44,830 bases of DNA from a virus, in the IMG/VR virus record IMGVR_UViG_3300042392_000945, positions 1-44,830 of that record. The stretch is one strand, 5' to 3'. Position 1 is the first letter of the stretch; each line of letters starts with the position of its first letter. This document shows, in pieces, positions 31,337 through 39,223 of the stretch. The notes beneath the pieces are model-generated. The model had not been told where the DNA came from and did not search any database. It worked only from the letters and a program-made list of their open reading frames with translations. The translations under genes were made by a program, and so were the position numbers.

Positions 31337-31863
31337 AGGCCATAGACTCCGGGGAGCCGTGGGAAGTCGAAGCGGACGGCATGTTGGAACTTGACACCAT
31401 AGAAAGCATGTGGGAATTCCACCAACATGTTCTCCTTATTGGCCTTGAAGCCAACGTGCCCTAACCACTTACCAATAAATGACGGCCACGAGGGCAACAG
31501 TAGGCAGTCCGGCACCAACATCGTTACTTTGAACTCAGAGGAGTCAACGAAGTCTGTCTGTAACCAACTACGAATGTCCCTCAGGATTGCGCGTGACAAA
31601 CCTTGGCCCCTATGCTTTGGCATTACACCAATCTTGATTATCTCAACATCGTGTACTGCATCGGGATTATCTGGCTCGCTAACCCTTGCACACCAGAAAC
31701 CCACTAGGCCAAAGCTTGAGTAAACCAACCTGACCATGTTTGCTTTGACAATCTCCTCCCACTGGTCCTTGGTCCAGCAGTCATCAAAACACATAACATC
31801 GGCTTGCTCAAGCTTACCCAAATCCATCCTGCTAGCCGTACTAAACGTTGCATACACTGACAT
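31333..31863 (-). CDS. GNAT-family N-acetyltransferase
   Basis: A 176-residue protein. The acetyl-CoA site is visible as IIKIGVMPKHRGQGLSRAIL (motif A, R-G-Q-G-L) at about residues 75-95, preceded by the beta strands LVGFWCARV. The last part (MLVEFPHAFYGVKFQHAVRF) is a phage-specific extension. The acceptor is unknown; phage GNATs can modify host or defence proteins or DNA bases. It is coupled to the exonuclease upstream (TAATG) and the methyltransferase downstream (ATGA). Confidence 0.75.
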   Translation of the reverse strand: MSVYATFSTASRMDLGKLEQADVMCFDDCWTKDQWEEIVKANMVRLVYSSFGLVGFWCARVSEPDNPDAVHDVEIIKIGVMPKHRGQGLSRAILRDIRSWLQTDFVDSSEFKVTMLVPDCLLLPSWPSFIGKWLGHVGFKANKENMLVEFPHAFYGVKFQHAVRFDFPRLPGVYGL

Positions 31864-32849
31864 TATTTACCTCGCCATGTTGGCCGAACAAGCTGTACCC
31901 AAATGGAGTCGCCACCATCGGCAACCATTGCTTTTGCCTGAGCATTCATCATGTTGAACCGTTTCCTACTCTCCTCGAGGCTGAGGTCATGGAAGATGTG
32001 TTCGTTCTGAATAGCAGCCCAGCATTTCTGATATCGCGTGAGTAGAAACTCTTGATATGGTTTTCTCACAGGCCCACAGAATTCTGCGAACCTCAATAGT
32101 GGTCGTGTCTCCGGTATTGGCTTAGCGACACACTGGTGAATCATGAATACAACGTTCTCTGAACCAACAGGTTCACCTAAGCACCAAGCATACCCCGCAA
32201 GCTGACTGGCCCAGGGTTCACTTGAGTCTTCCAAGTGGCCACCAATGGTGACGCCCCTGTAGATGGTGTTCGTTACATTCTTGTGGGCAGTGTCGTGTGA
32301 CTTTGACTGCTTGAGTGCAATATACCCGTCTCGACATAGTATGTAGCCCTGGTTGGGGCTCACTGTGGTGTTGGAACAGTAGCCATTAACCTTCCAGTCG
32401 AGTACAACATTGACGTCAGGCAGTCGAAGTAGCCCGTCTGGTTTTCCCAACAACTGGACGCCGCCGATGTTCTTCTCGACACTGAACTCATACTGTGGTG
32501 GCTCAATCACCTTTGCAGCAAGTGCTTTGATCCGGTCAAGAAAACCAGATAGCTTGTAGCATGCAAAAACATGGTCGCCTGCTGGTCCACAGACGTCGCG
32601 ATTTGGTGGTTCGACTTGTTTCTCAAACAGGACCTCATAGCTGTACAGCTCAGGCTTGTAGCCTTTGCCATAGGAGTAATCGTACAGGGTTGATTTAACT
32701 CTTGCGTCAAACGCTGAGCCAACCCCGGCAGGTACGCCCTGAGTCTCACGCGGAGGCCTCTCATCAACAAGATACCTTAGGCAGTATTCGTCAAGATCGC
32801 TCTCAAATAGGCTGAGTGCAGAGTAGGATAGGTAGTTTGGTTTTCTCAC
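31863..32849 (-). CDS. PD-(D/E)XK exonuclease (RecB/Cas4-like)
   Basis: A 328-residue protein; start GTG at 32849. The catalytic pattern is seen at LLGKPDGLLRL...NVVLDWKVNG (about residues 133-157): Asp in GKPDG and Asp-Trp-Lys as the D/E-X-K pair. Upstream Glu in YEFSVEKNI and downstream ASQLAGYAWCLG (QxxxY-type motif) fit the RecB/PDDEXK_1 family. N-terminal LSYSALSLFESDL is the usual helix of this family. It probably works on host or recombination DNA with the ligase and helicase of this block. Confidence 0.75.
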   Translation of the reverse strand: MRKPNYLSYSALSLFESDLDEYCLRYLVDERPPRETQGVPAGVGSAFDARVKSTLYDYSYGKGYKPELYSYEVLFEKQVEPPNRDVCGPAGDHVFACYKLSGFLDRIKALAAKVIEPPQYEFSVEKNIGGVQLLGKPDGLLRLPDVNVVLDWKVNGYCSNTTVSPNQGYILCRDGYIALKQSKSHDTAHKNVTNTIYRGVTIGGHLEDSSEPWASQLAGYAWCLGEPVGSENVVFMIHQCVAKPIPETRPLLRFAEFCGPVRKPYQEFLLTRYQKCWAAIQNEHIFHDLSLEESRKRFNMMNAQAKAMVADGGDSIWVQLVRPTWRGK

Positions 32850-33076
32850 TATGCATACCTCGCTATGACGGCAAACATGCCTTGGGTGATAACACCACCA
32901 TCTCGGCGTGCTATCTTGCAGGCACGGAGAATGCGGGCGTGTTGTTTGGGAAGCTTGCGTGTGAACTTCTTATCCAAATCAATGCGGTTGAGAAGGGTCT
33001 CAATTCGAGTGAGAATTGCATGCTTAGTCAACTCACGAGTGCTGGCCTCAGTTAAGAGTGGATTCATAGTCGTCAT
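32849..33076 (-). CDS. Small hypothetical protein
   Basis: A 75-residue basic helical protein (ELTKHAILTRIETLLNRIDL, KKFTRKLPKQHARILRACKI). It overlaps the membrane protein upstream by 29 bases and hands over to the exonuclease through a TAGTG junction. Its size and pattern suit a small accessory DNA-binding protein, but no signature is recognised. Confidence 0.55.
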   Translation of the reverse strand: MTTMNPLLTEASTRELTKHAILTRIETLLNRIDLDKKFTRKLPKQHARILRACKIARRDGGVITQGMFAVIARYA

Positions 33077-33467
33077 AAGCCTTTCTTGCGGATAGCATGT
33101 GTAGTGCGGATATGAAACTGAAGATGCCGGTGCTGGTAAAACAACCGAACATCAAGAAGGGGTACTCTGGTACATGTATCGCTAGGTACACGCTGACAAC
33201 TGCCAAGCTAAGGCAGATAGTTGCGACCACTACGTTGCCGAGAATGGTCTTTATGTTATCCCTGGCGTAGTACTCTCGAGGCTGTTGGACACAGTACTCT
33301 CGAGGCTGTTGGACAAAGCCATCACTAGCAGGGGTTGGTCCGACCCCATGTAGCATGATGGGTTTCTTTGGAAGATTCGCCTGGATGTGAATCCAGGGTA
33401 GACCTCTTCCATACTTGGCGAAACACTTCGTTTGGGTGTTAACAACTATCGGGTATTCGTTATTCAT
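33048..33467 (-). CDS. Membrane protein with 8-residue tandem repeat
   Basis: A 139-residue protein. The N-terminal 75 residues are soluble and include VQQPREYC-VQQPREYY, encoded by two copies of a 24-bp unit (33269-33292 and 33293-33316, one base different). Two membrane segments follow (LGNVVVATICLSLAVVSVYL and FLMFGCFTSTGIFSFISALH), then a short charged tail. Function not recognised; a host membrane-modifying or lysis-linked role is possible. Confidence 0.6.
   Translation of the reverse strand: MNNEYPIVVNTQTKCFAKYGRGLPWIHIQANLPKKPIMLHGVGPTPASDGFVQQPREYCVQQPREYYARDNIKTILGNVVVATICLSLAVVSVYLAIHVPEYPFLMFGCFTSTGIFSFISALHMLSARKAYDDYESTLN
33269..33316. repeat. 24-bp tandem duplication inside membrane protein gene
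   Basis: Two adjacent 24-base units beginning AGTACTCTCGAGGCTG differ only at the last base. They add eight residues in frame. Confidence 0.9.
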
Positions 33468-33523
33468 TGTTGCCTCTTTCTTGTTGCTATACTTATTGGG
33501 TGTTCCTTTTGAAGTAAAATAAT

Positions 33524-33550
33524 AAAAGCAGGAGTCCGGCTACACCTAAT
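33524..33550. repeat. Dispersed 26-27 bp repeat, copy 2
   Basis: Second copy of the repeat at 26383-26409, same orientation, one base different. It lies in a 177-base gap with no gene (33468-33644). Confidence 0.7.
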
Positions 33551-33559
33551 GTTCGGCTG

Positions 33560-33640
33560 GTCCCAGAACCCACTCGCCTGACGGGAATTGAACCCGACCA
33601 CCGTATCCTGCACACGGAATCGAACCGTCACCTTGCTTGA
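33560..33640 (-). other. tRNA-like debris: two T-arm-like sequences
   Basis: Read leftward, GACGG-TTCGATT-CCGTG and TCGGG-TTCAATT-CCCGT resemble T arms of tRNAs, each with a terminal mismatch. No matching acceptor 5' strand or D arm is found upstream; the region upstream is the end of the 33645 gene. They look like remains of two tRNA 3' halves. Confidence 0.35.
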
Positions 33641-33644
33641 ATAT

Positions 33645-33914
33645 CTATCCCAGGTCGCAACCGCAACGCTTACAGTTGCTTTTCGGGATCTCCTTGAGAG
33701 GGAAGAACCACCGGAACCAACCTCCTCTCACAACACCAAGGACTTCCTTGATTGGGTATTCATAGGTTGGGATCAGCCCCACAGTTTTGACTTTGCCATG
33801 TGTTACACCAAACACAGTCCTTACTAGGACGGTGTTTCCTGGTAGCACCAGTTGGTATGAACGGAAGTCATAAAGGGGGCCATCTGGCCATAGTTGAACA
33901 CGCGCGATTAACAT
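33645..33914 (-). CDS. Small beta protein, PriA 3'BD-like pattern; paralog of 28264-28578
   Basis: An 89-residue protein. The ATG at 33914 has AGGAAG 6 bases upstream and gives the same N-terminus as its paralog; a GTG at 33944 is a weaker choice. The shared part reads YDFRSYQLVLPGNTVLV, GKVKTVGLIP and IKEVLGVVRGGWFRWFF. Unlike the paralog it ends in CKRCGCDLG, a possible metal site. The two may be a duplicated small DNA- or protein-binding module within the early block. Confidence 0.6.
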   Translation of the reverse strand: MLIARVQLWPDGPLYDFRSYQLVLPGNTVLVRTVFGVTHGKVKTVGLIPTYEYPIKEVLGVVRGGWFRWFFPLKEIPKSNCKRCGCDLG

Positions 33915-33974
33915 GGTTAGCTTCCTAATCTTGGGTTTAGACACTGTGACACAATCTCAGTTGGTGGTCTGCCA

Positions 33975-35063
33975 CTACGCATCTCCGCGAACCCTCAAGT
34001 AGGCTGCTTCCTTCGGAACGCCTGCATCTGACAGTTCGCGATACTGAAACGTGATTGTGTCACCCAGGTTGAAGTGCTTAGCCTTGAAGCCTATTGACAC
34101 GTCCTTACCCGGTTGGAGCCCATGGGGCGTACCGATGAATTGTCGCTCGTCATCGGTCATACCACTCAGTTCGAGTCGCTTACCATTGAAGTCAAGGACT
34201 AAGGCACCTATCATGCCCTCGTACTTGCCAGAACCTGCGGTGTACCCAACAAGGACTCCTTCTGCATCCTCACAACTTTTGAACTTCAGCAAATTCGCGG
34301 TTCTTTTGATCTCGTACACAGCCGCTGGATTTCGTATGATCAAACCTTCACCCCCGAGGCCCAGGACTTTGGCCATGCGGCCTTCTACCGCTTCCCATGC
34401 CTGGGCCTCGTCTTGTGGAAGGAACGTCTGGAGGTGTACCTCGCAGTACTCGCAGGCATCCTTAATCCAGTCGTGTAAAAACTCAATGGACTCAGCAAAG
34501 GGTGTCTCAGGTGTCGCCCAACCAATTGCTCTGTGTGGTCGTCTACAGATGATGTGCAGCATGTCCTGCAAGGCCTCGTCTTTGATCTCGCAGTAGTAGT
34601 TGGCATTCTTGATAAGCCCCGGCACGGTCATCACCTCTAACGAAGGCGTTCCATAGACCATGTACTTGACTTGCCTCCAGCGATCATCGCCGCAGTCGCC
34701 CGCGACAATGGACCGGCACGTTTGAAACTCCCCACGACCAGCCCAGAGTTCACCATCGAGCATTACGCATGGGAGGGCGTCGAGGAACCAGTCTGGTGCC
34801 ATGATGGGATTGCCGTACCGACTCCATAGGCCTGTCGAGACGGGCTTGATCTTGTCCTTTGGCTTTAGCGTCTTTGGATGCAACACGCTGGCCCATGGTA
34901 CGTCCACTGTGGGCAGCCCACGAGTTACCCCACCGTCCCAGAAGCATCGGGTGCCATCTAACTTCTCGCTGACACACCAACCTGCGATCTTAGGTCGCTT
35001 GGCGTTGTCGATTGGCTTGGCAAGCGTGACAAGTTCTCGTCGTTTAGTCTTTGTTGTTGTCAT
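33975..35063 (-). CDS. ATP-dependent DNA ligase
   Basis: A 362-residue protein. Motif I is SEKLDGTRCFW with nucleotidyl lysine K34. Later blocks are VMLDGELWAG (motif III), GGEGLIIRNP (motif IV) and LLKFKSCEDAEGVLVGYTAG (motif V and the start of the OB domain). The length is that of compact phage/T7-type ligases. It would seal nicks during phage DNA synthesis. The start overlaps the sigma-like gene by 20 bases, and conserved element copy 4 lies about 200 bases upstream inside that gene. Confidence 0.9.
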   Translation of the reverse strand: MTTTKTKRRELVTLAKPIDNAKRPKIAGWCVSEKLDGTRCFWDGGVTRGLPTVDVPWASVLHPKTLKPKDKIKPVSTGLWSRYGNPIMAPDWFLDALPCVMLDGELWAGRGEFQTCRSIVAGDCGDDRWRQVKYMVYGTPSLEVMTVPGLIKNANYYCEIKDEALQDMLHIICRRPHRAIGWATPETPFAESIEFLHDWIKDACEYCEVHLQTFLPQDEAQAWEAVEGRMAKVLGLGGEGLIIRNPAAVYEIKRTANLLKFKSCEDAEGVLVGYTAGSGKYEGMIGALVLDFNGKRLELSGMTDDERQFIGTPHGLQPGKDVSIGFKAKHFNLGDTITFQYRELSDAGVPKEAAYLRVRGDA

Positions 35064-35565
35064 GGTATTTCTTTCGTATATTTCTAATTTGCCGTCGAAT
35101 GTTCATAACTGGTGTGCCCAGCATCTCTGCTACAGCTTCTTGTGTTGGTTTGCGGCCCTCTCCTAACAAGTAGTAGAATGAACGTATGATCCGTTCTTGC
35201 TCTCCTGTTGATTCCATCTCAACATCTCTTAGCACCTCCTCCTCAGCCTGCATTGTCGTAGGTCGTGATAGCAGGGCCATCACGCCAGCACTGTGAAGGG
35301 TAGGGGGTTTATGTTTAGACTTGTATGGTGTTAACCCATAGTTGTTGAGAGCCCTACTTTCGCGTCTTGCGGTACGAGGTATACATTTAATGAGCACGGC
35401 CAGATCAACCTCACCCTTCTCCTTGATTAGAGTGAAAACCTTTAACCAACATGCTTGTGAAATATCGCCTTGATCCTGCTGAGAAAAGGTGCTAGCGACA
35501 TTTGCAATGACCTCAGATAGATGAGTTATGGCGTCGTCGAAGCTTGTGATCTTTATGTTTTCCAT
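35044..35565 (-). CDS. Sigma-like transcription factor candidate
   Basis: A 173-residue protein; ATG at 35565 is preferred over a TTG at 35577. The N-terminal half (DAITHLSEVIANVASTF, DISQACWLKVFTLI, LAVLIKCIPRTARRESRAL) resembles sigma region 2. The C-terminal part (STGEQERIIRSFYYLLGEGR, PTQEAVAEMLGTPVMNIRRQ) has the HTH plan of sigma region 4. Between them lies a 90-120 residue linker partly encoded by conserved element copy 4 (AGVMALLSR). It could direct host RNA polymerase to phage promoters. The similarity is remote and must be tested. Confidence 0.5.
   Translation of the reverse strand: MENIKITSFDDAITHLSEVIANVASTFSQQDQGDISQACWLKVFTLIKEKGEVDLAVLIKCIPRTARRESRALNNYGLTPYKSKHKPPTLHSAGVMALLSRPTTMQAEEEVLRDVEMESTGEQERIIRSFYYLLGEGRKPTQEAVAEMLGTPVMNIRRQIRNIRKKYHDNNKD
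35262..35291 (-). promoter_or_regulatory. Conserved dispersed element, copy 4 (inside sigma-like gene)
   Basis: Read leftward, 26 of 30 bases match the element core, and the CGTGAT...ATCACG arms are intact. It lies in the coding region of the sigma-like gene and encodes AGVMALLSR. The ligase start is about 199 bases downstream in the same sense. Confidence 0.5.
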
Positions 35566-36029
35566 TCGACGATCCAAGCTGTTTGTGGGACGAACTCGTG
35601 GCTGTATGGAATGTCATATGTGAAGGGGTAAGGATCACCATTATCGGGGTCGTAGATGAGCCCCTCATTGAATGCGACAGCATGCCCACACTTGCTTTTC
35701 AGCCCTAACCCCGTAATGACACCACGCTGTGTCTTTATCTGGTCCAGGACGAAACGTGACCATAGGGGCATCTCAACTGCCACGAAAGTCCCACCAGACG
35801 TGTACTTGTTGACAGGGCAGAATTCCACTGGGGTGATAGTGTGACTCTGTTCCGTAATAGCTACCTGAATGAATTCCTGTACGTGGAAACCTCGCCTCTC
35901 ACCCCCTGAAATGATTCCCCCGCCATCATGACCGAGAAGTCGAACTAACTCGCTCGGAGATAGCTCCATTGCCATCGCGAACGAGTACAACAGACACTCC
36001 CATTTATTCTTCTTTGTCAGATGAATCAT
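35553..36029 (-). CDS. Papain/C39-like cysteine peptidase candidate
   Basis: A 158-residue protein. It starts with a Cys in a helix-start context (NKWECLLYSFAMAMELSPSE, Cys12), followed by LVRLLGHDGG, a long middle, then KCGHAVAFNEGLIYDPDNGD with the His (GHAV) and Asp/Asn (DPDNG) in the order expected of C39 and related papain-fold peptidases. A Gln/Asn oxyanion residue before the Cys is not certain. It overlaps the VRR-NUC gene upstream by 26 bases. A role in cleaving a host or phage protein is inferred from the triad pattern. Confidence 0.5.
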   Translation of the reverse strand: MIHLTKKNKWECLLYSFAMAMELSPSELVRLLGHDGGGIISGGERRGFHVQEFIQVAITEQSHTITPVEFCPVNKYTSGGTFVAVEMPLWSRFVLDQIKTQRGVITGLGLKSKCGHAVAFNEGLIYDPDNGDPYPFTYDIPYSHEFVPQTAWIVEWKT

Positions 36030-36399
36030 TTAGTTCTCTCAGTAGTTGGTCAATGTCTGTCAGCTCGCCATAGCGGGCCTTCCAATAGTCACGCATGTTT
36101 GGAGGTCGAAAGAGCCTGTCGTACTGCTCCTCGGTTGCCCCCGTCAGGATCCAAATTCCCACACCCTTGGCCTCAAACAGTGGCCACTTCAGGATCTGTG
36201 CTTTGGTGAAGGAGTACTTCCCCTCCACCTTGCAATCGATCCACCGTTGGCCGTGTCTCATATGGGCTGCATACAAATCGGGGAAACCTTTTTGGTACGC
36301 ATTACCATGTGTCGCCTCCACGAGCCACTCGCGGTTCTGAAGGAAGTCAATGAGTGCAATCTGAATCTTGTGTTCGGGTCTGTCGCGTTGATTCCTCAC
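36004..36399 (-). CDS. VRR-NUC domain nuclease
   Basis: A 131-residue protein; start GTG at 36399. The PD-(D/E)XK core of the VRR-NUC family is clear: ALIDFLQNREWLVEATHGNAYQ (N-terminal helix and first strand), KGFPDLYAAH and RWIDCKVEGKYSFTKAQILKW, with Asp in FPDL and the D-C-K pair. VRR-NUC proteins are structure-specific nucleases, often Holliday-junction or flap cutters, and phages use them in replication or packaging. It follows the DNA polymerase terminator. Confidence 0.8.
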   Translation of the reverse strand: MRNQRDRPEHKIQIALIDFLQNREWLVEATHGNAYQKGFPDLYAAHMRHGQRWIDCKVEGKYSFTKAQILKWPLFEAKGVGIWILTGATEEQYDRLFRPPNMRDYWKARYGELTDIDQLLRELNDSSDKEE

Positions 36400-36432
36400 A
36401 ATGAATATGCCCTCCCGCAGGTCAAAAATTAC

Positions 36433-36483
36433 AAAGAAAAAAAAGGCCCTGTATCACAACTTTTAAGGTTGCAAAACAGGGCC
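36433..36483 (-). terminator. Terminator after DNA polymerase
   Basis: Read leftward: GGCCCTGT (36483-36476) pairs with ACAGGGCC (36452-36445), with an inner GCAAC/GTTGT-like stem, followed by a run of eight T and TCTT. It is 30 bases after the polymerase stop. Confidence 0.85.
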
Positions 36484-36512
36484 AGATAATCGTTAAAAGA
36501 TGTGACTCTGAA

Positions 36513-38783
36513 TTAACTAAGAGCCACCAATTCCTCGGGTGCGTAGGTGAAGTTGTAAGTTTCCCCACGGCCACCCTTCTTACCCTCAGCCCAGTTGGCA
36601 GCATGGGTCGACCACTTCATCCCAAGCAGGGGTACCAGTGCGTCCCGCTGCTCAGCGATCGACTTGCCCACAACCTGTGTAACCCTGTCAACTACTGCCT
36701 CATCGCACACACATTGGATTTCGTCATGCACCTGCATTGGGGCGACCGCGAAAGGATGCACGCCAGAGGGTTGAATATCCCAGATCGCCCGCTGGACTGA
36801 CTTACATATCAGAGCACCCGTGGATTGAATCTCGTGATTACCTGCTGCTCGAATGTTTGCGTTCTGGATACTGAATGCCGCCCCATAAAGAGCACTGCGA
36901 ACCGCACCCGCTGCCGTCTGGATCTTCTGACGTCGTACCACCTTTATCTTCTTCTGGTCCCACTCCTTCGGAGGAGAAATCGCGAGGTCATACAGCACTT
37001 TCATGACTGTGATCTCCAACTCAAAGGATCGTTTGAAGCCTTGCATGTTCTCTGCGAAGGGTTGAGGGTCGACCCAGGTGAACCCGTGGCCGTTTTCAAT
37101 GAGAGCCGAGTGCGTATCCACAATCCGCTCAACGGACTTCTTCAGCCCAGGTGCTCGGTTTCTCCACTCAATGATCGCACGCTCGGCAACATCCAAGGGT
37201 ATACCCTGGTTGACGTGCAACGTGAAAGCCTCACCAAAGTACAGGACCGCGAACAGCCCCGACTTTGCATCGGTATAGTAGTCTGGATCCTGACCTTCCG
37301 AGGCTAGGATCTGATCATAGGTCAGGTGTGGGTACATCAGTTCACCAAACACCCCCGCAGGTTTGAGTGCACCCACGACCAACTCACGGAATGAGGGGTC
37401 TTTGTAAACCGCATCTGCGATGGCCATTTCGAACTTACTGAAGTCACCCCCAGACAGTGTCATACCTTCCCAAGCGAGTGGGAAGCATCGACGAACGTTC
37501 TTGGTTGACTTGATGCCCTGGACATTCAAATTGTTTGTGCCCGACATACGACTGGATACTGCACCGATGATGTTGAAGCCCGCGTGTAATCGCCGGGCAA
37601 GCAACAGCTTGTCGTACAATTCAACTTCCTTCTGCATCTTACGGACGTTCAGGATTGTCTTGGCACGGTGTGCTGCCTCAGGGTTGTCCGTCCACGTTGA
37701 GATCTCATCCAAGACTTGCTTGCGGGTTGTCTCAGCAACGAAAATCTGTTCGGTGACGTCCATCACTTCCATCAAATACTGACGTACTTGGGCTGTTGAG
37801 TCGACGTTGATCGGGCTTGCTTGGACAACCTTCAGTGCCTCTTCCCGGAGGCCTTTGAGGCCTTCAATGTCGAGCGCGAACCCGTGCCATCGCACGGTCG
37901 CAACCATGCACGCGAGTTCAGAGTCGTCGTCACCGGGTTCTGGTGAACCAAAGTACTGGTACAGTCTGCGAGTGGCGTATACGTCATATTTGGCGTATGC
38001 AATTGCGTTGGTATTGGTGTGCCAGTGATCAATGTGTGCCTGGATAACATCGGGCCATGCGAGTGCATCTTCACCATAGAGTTCGTATACTGCACGGGCA
38101 CTAGGTGCATACTCAACTTCCTTACCATAGACCTCGCAGGCAATGTCTCCAAAGTGGAATGGCGGCTTCTCGCCCACGAAGTACTCCATCAGGTACTTCA
38201 AACCTGCGGACGGGTTGAACTTGAGAACAACATCTTTGAAGTAAGGTTCTTCGTCAATGTCATAGACTCTCCATCGGATATTCTTATCTGCTTGGCGATC
38301 CCAATAGATTTCTGGCAACGTAAGCCGAGCATCAAGTTCGTCGCAAAGAGGGTAGGCTAACTCCATTGGCACCCTACGAATACGGACGTCGCCTCGGTTC
38401 ATGAGGGTCTGTGTCCGCTGGTCCTTACGCGACCAGAGCATCAGGTCACAGCATCTCTTTGGCTTCAAGCACAACCCATCCATAGCAGCCTCTTCGCAGG
38501 ATGCGACGAGATCGATGTTAGGCGGGTCATTAGCGAGGTTTGGATACCGCTTGACGTATTCGTTGAATACGTTGTAGCACTTAGTGACATGAAACCAGTC
38601 AAACACGCAGTTGAAGCCAACGAAGTCATGTTCACAGAACATCTCGATCAGCCGAAGAGTCTCATTGACAGGCTTGTACCAGATCTCATAGTAGACTTCT
38701 GGTGCGTCATCAATGGCGTACTGAAACGTCACTGGGAATCCCGAGAACATGCATGTTTCCGAGTCCATGTATAGCTTTGACAT
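36513..38783 (-). CDS. DNA polymerase, family A (T7-like) with 3'-5' exonuclease
   Basis: A 756-residue protein. Exonuclease motifs: YMDSETC (D7, E9), FVGFNCVFDW (N58, D62) and YAKYDVYAT near residue 270. Polymerase motifs: A at about residue 447 (SGGDFSKFEMAIAD), B at about 507 (AKSGLFAVLYFGEAFTLHV) and C at about 683 (APMQVHDEIQCVC). This is the plan of stand-alone phage family A polymerases without a 5' nuclease domain. It copies the phage genome with proofreading. Conserved element copy 2 lies 39 bases before the start. Confidence 0.9.
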   Translation of the reverse strand: MSKLYMDSETCMFSGFPVTFQYAIDDAPEVYYEIWYKPVNETLRLIEMFCEHDFVGFNCVFDWFHVTKCYNVFNEYVKRYPNLANDPPNIDLVASCEEAAMDGLCLKPKRCCDLMLWSRKDQRTQTLMNRGDVRIRRVPMELAYPLCDELDARLTLPEIYWDRQADKNIRWRVYDIDEEPYFKDVVLKFNPSAGLKYLMEYFVGEKPPFHFGDIACEVYGKEVEYAPSARAVYELYGEDALAWPDVIQAHIDHWHTNTNAIAYAKYDVYATRRLYQYFGSPEPGDDDSELACMVATVRWHGFALDIEGLKGLREEALKVVQASPINVDSTAQVRQYLMEVMDVTEQIFVAETTRKQVLDEISTWTDNPEAAHRAKTILNVRKMQKEVELYDKLLLARRLHAGFNIIGAVSSRMSGTNNLNVQGIKSTKNVRRCFPLAWEGMTLSGGDFSKFEMAIADAVYKDPSFRELVVGALKPAGVFGELMYPHLTYDQILASEGQDPDYYTDAKSGLFAVLYFGEAFTLHVNQGIPLDVAERAIIEWRNRAPGLKKSVERIVDTHSALIENGHGFTWVDPQPFAENMQGFKRSFELEITVMKVLYDLAISPPKEWDQKKIKVVRRQKIQTAAGAVRSALYGAAFSIQNANIRAAGNHEIQSTGALICKSVQRAIWDIQPSGVHPFAVAPMQVHDEIQCVCDEAVVDRVTQVVGKSIAEQRDALVPLLGMKWSTHAANWAEGKKGGRGETYNFTYAPEELVALS

Positions 38784-38822
38784 TGTTTGCCCTGGGGTAA
38801 ATTTACGGCGGAGTAAAGTCGT

Positions 38823-38889
38823 GTCGTGATAACAAGGCCATCACGCGGGCACTGTATGAATGAAGATGGATTCCCAAGATAGAATCCTT
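38823..38889 (-). promoter_or_regulatory. Conserved dispersed element, copy 2 (67 bp)
   Basis: Reverse complement of 1632-1698 with one mismatch in 67. It lies 39 bases before the DNA polymerase ATG and beside the tRNA-like region upstream. It includes the GGATTC...GAATCC and CGTGAT...ATCACG inverted repeats. Confidence 0.7.
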
Positions 38890-38894
38890 ACAAA

Positions 38895-38972
38895 TCCCCG
38901 TGTCGGGACTCGAACCCAACCTGCCACCAGTTTTAATCCTGGCCGCTCGCCGCTGGCGTACCGGAGGGAGCC
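38895..38972 (-). tRNA. Degenerate or unusual tRNA
   Basis: Read leftward there is a good T arm (TTGGG-TTCGAGT-CCCGA), a 3-bp D-like stem (GCC...GGC) with AG-GG in the loop, and an anticodon-like stem CCAG...CTGG around GATTAAAA. The acceptor pairs at only 5 of 7 positions (CCCTCCG with CACGGGG). The 8-base loop makes the anticodon uncertain. It is probably a decayed tRNA gene, or a tRNA-like structure. Confidence 0.35.
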
Positions 38973-38974
38973 AG

Positions 38975-39223
38975 CTAGTAGTTGTGCTGATTAGCAATAT
39001 CTTGTACTTGCTTGTAAAGCAGGGCGCCTGTAACGATGCCCGCCAGCCATGTACCAGCCATCATTACTCCCGTCAGAGCAATCAGGAAAGCTGATTGATC
39101 TACAGCACCGCAGATGAAATCTGCGACCGCTTGCAAAACTACATTCCACAACAACAATAGCATCAACACGACTGGCACCACCACGCTGAATGACAGGTAG
39201 ACCAACTGACTTAGGATTCGCAT
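38975..39223 (-). CDS. Small membrane protein, two membrane segments
   Basis: An 82-residue protein. Segments are LVYLSFSVVVPVVLMLLLLW (about 6-25) and FLIALTGVMMAGTWLAGIVT (about 46-65); a polar loop with VDQS and a charged tail (KQVQDIANQHNY) complete it. Two segments and a short polar tail suit class II holins, but there is no lysozyme gene next to it in the window. It overlaps the upstream HTH gene by 13 bases. Confidence 0.55.
   Translation of the reverse strand: MRILSQLVYLSFSVVVPVVLMLLLLWNVVLQAVADFICGAVDQSAFLIALTGVMMAGTWLAGIVTGALLYKQVQDIANQHNY

Noticed and set aside
38803-38997. Short minus-strand reading frame through element copy 2 and the tRNA-like region
   Set aside because: It starts inside the tail of the membrane protein gene, lacks a ribosome site and covers structured non-coding DNA.
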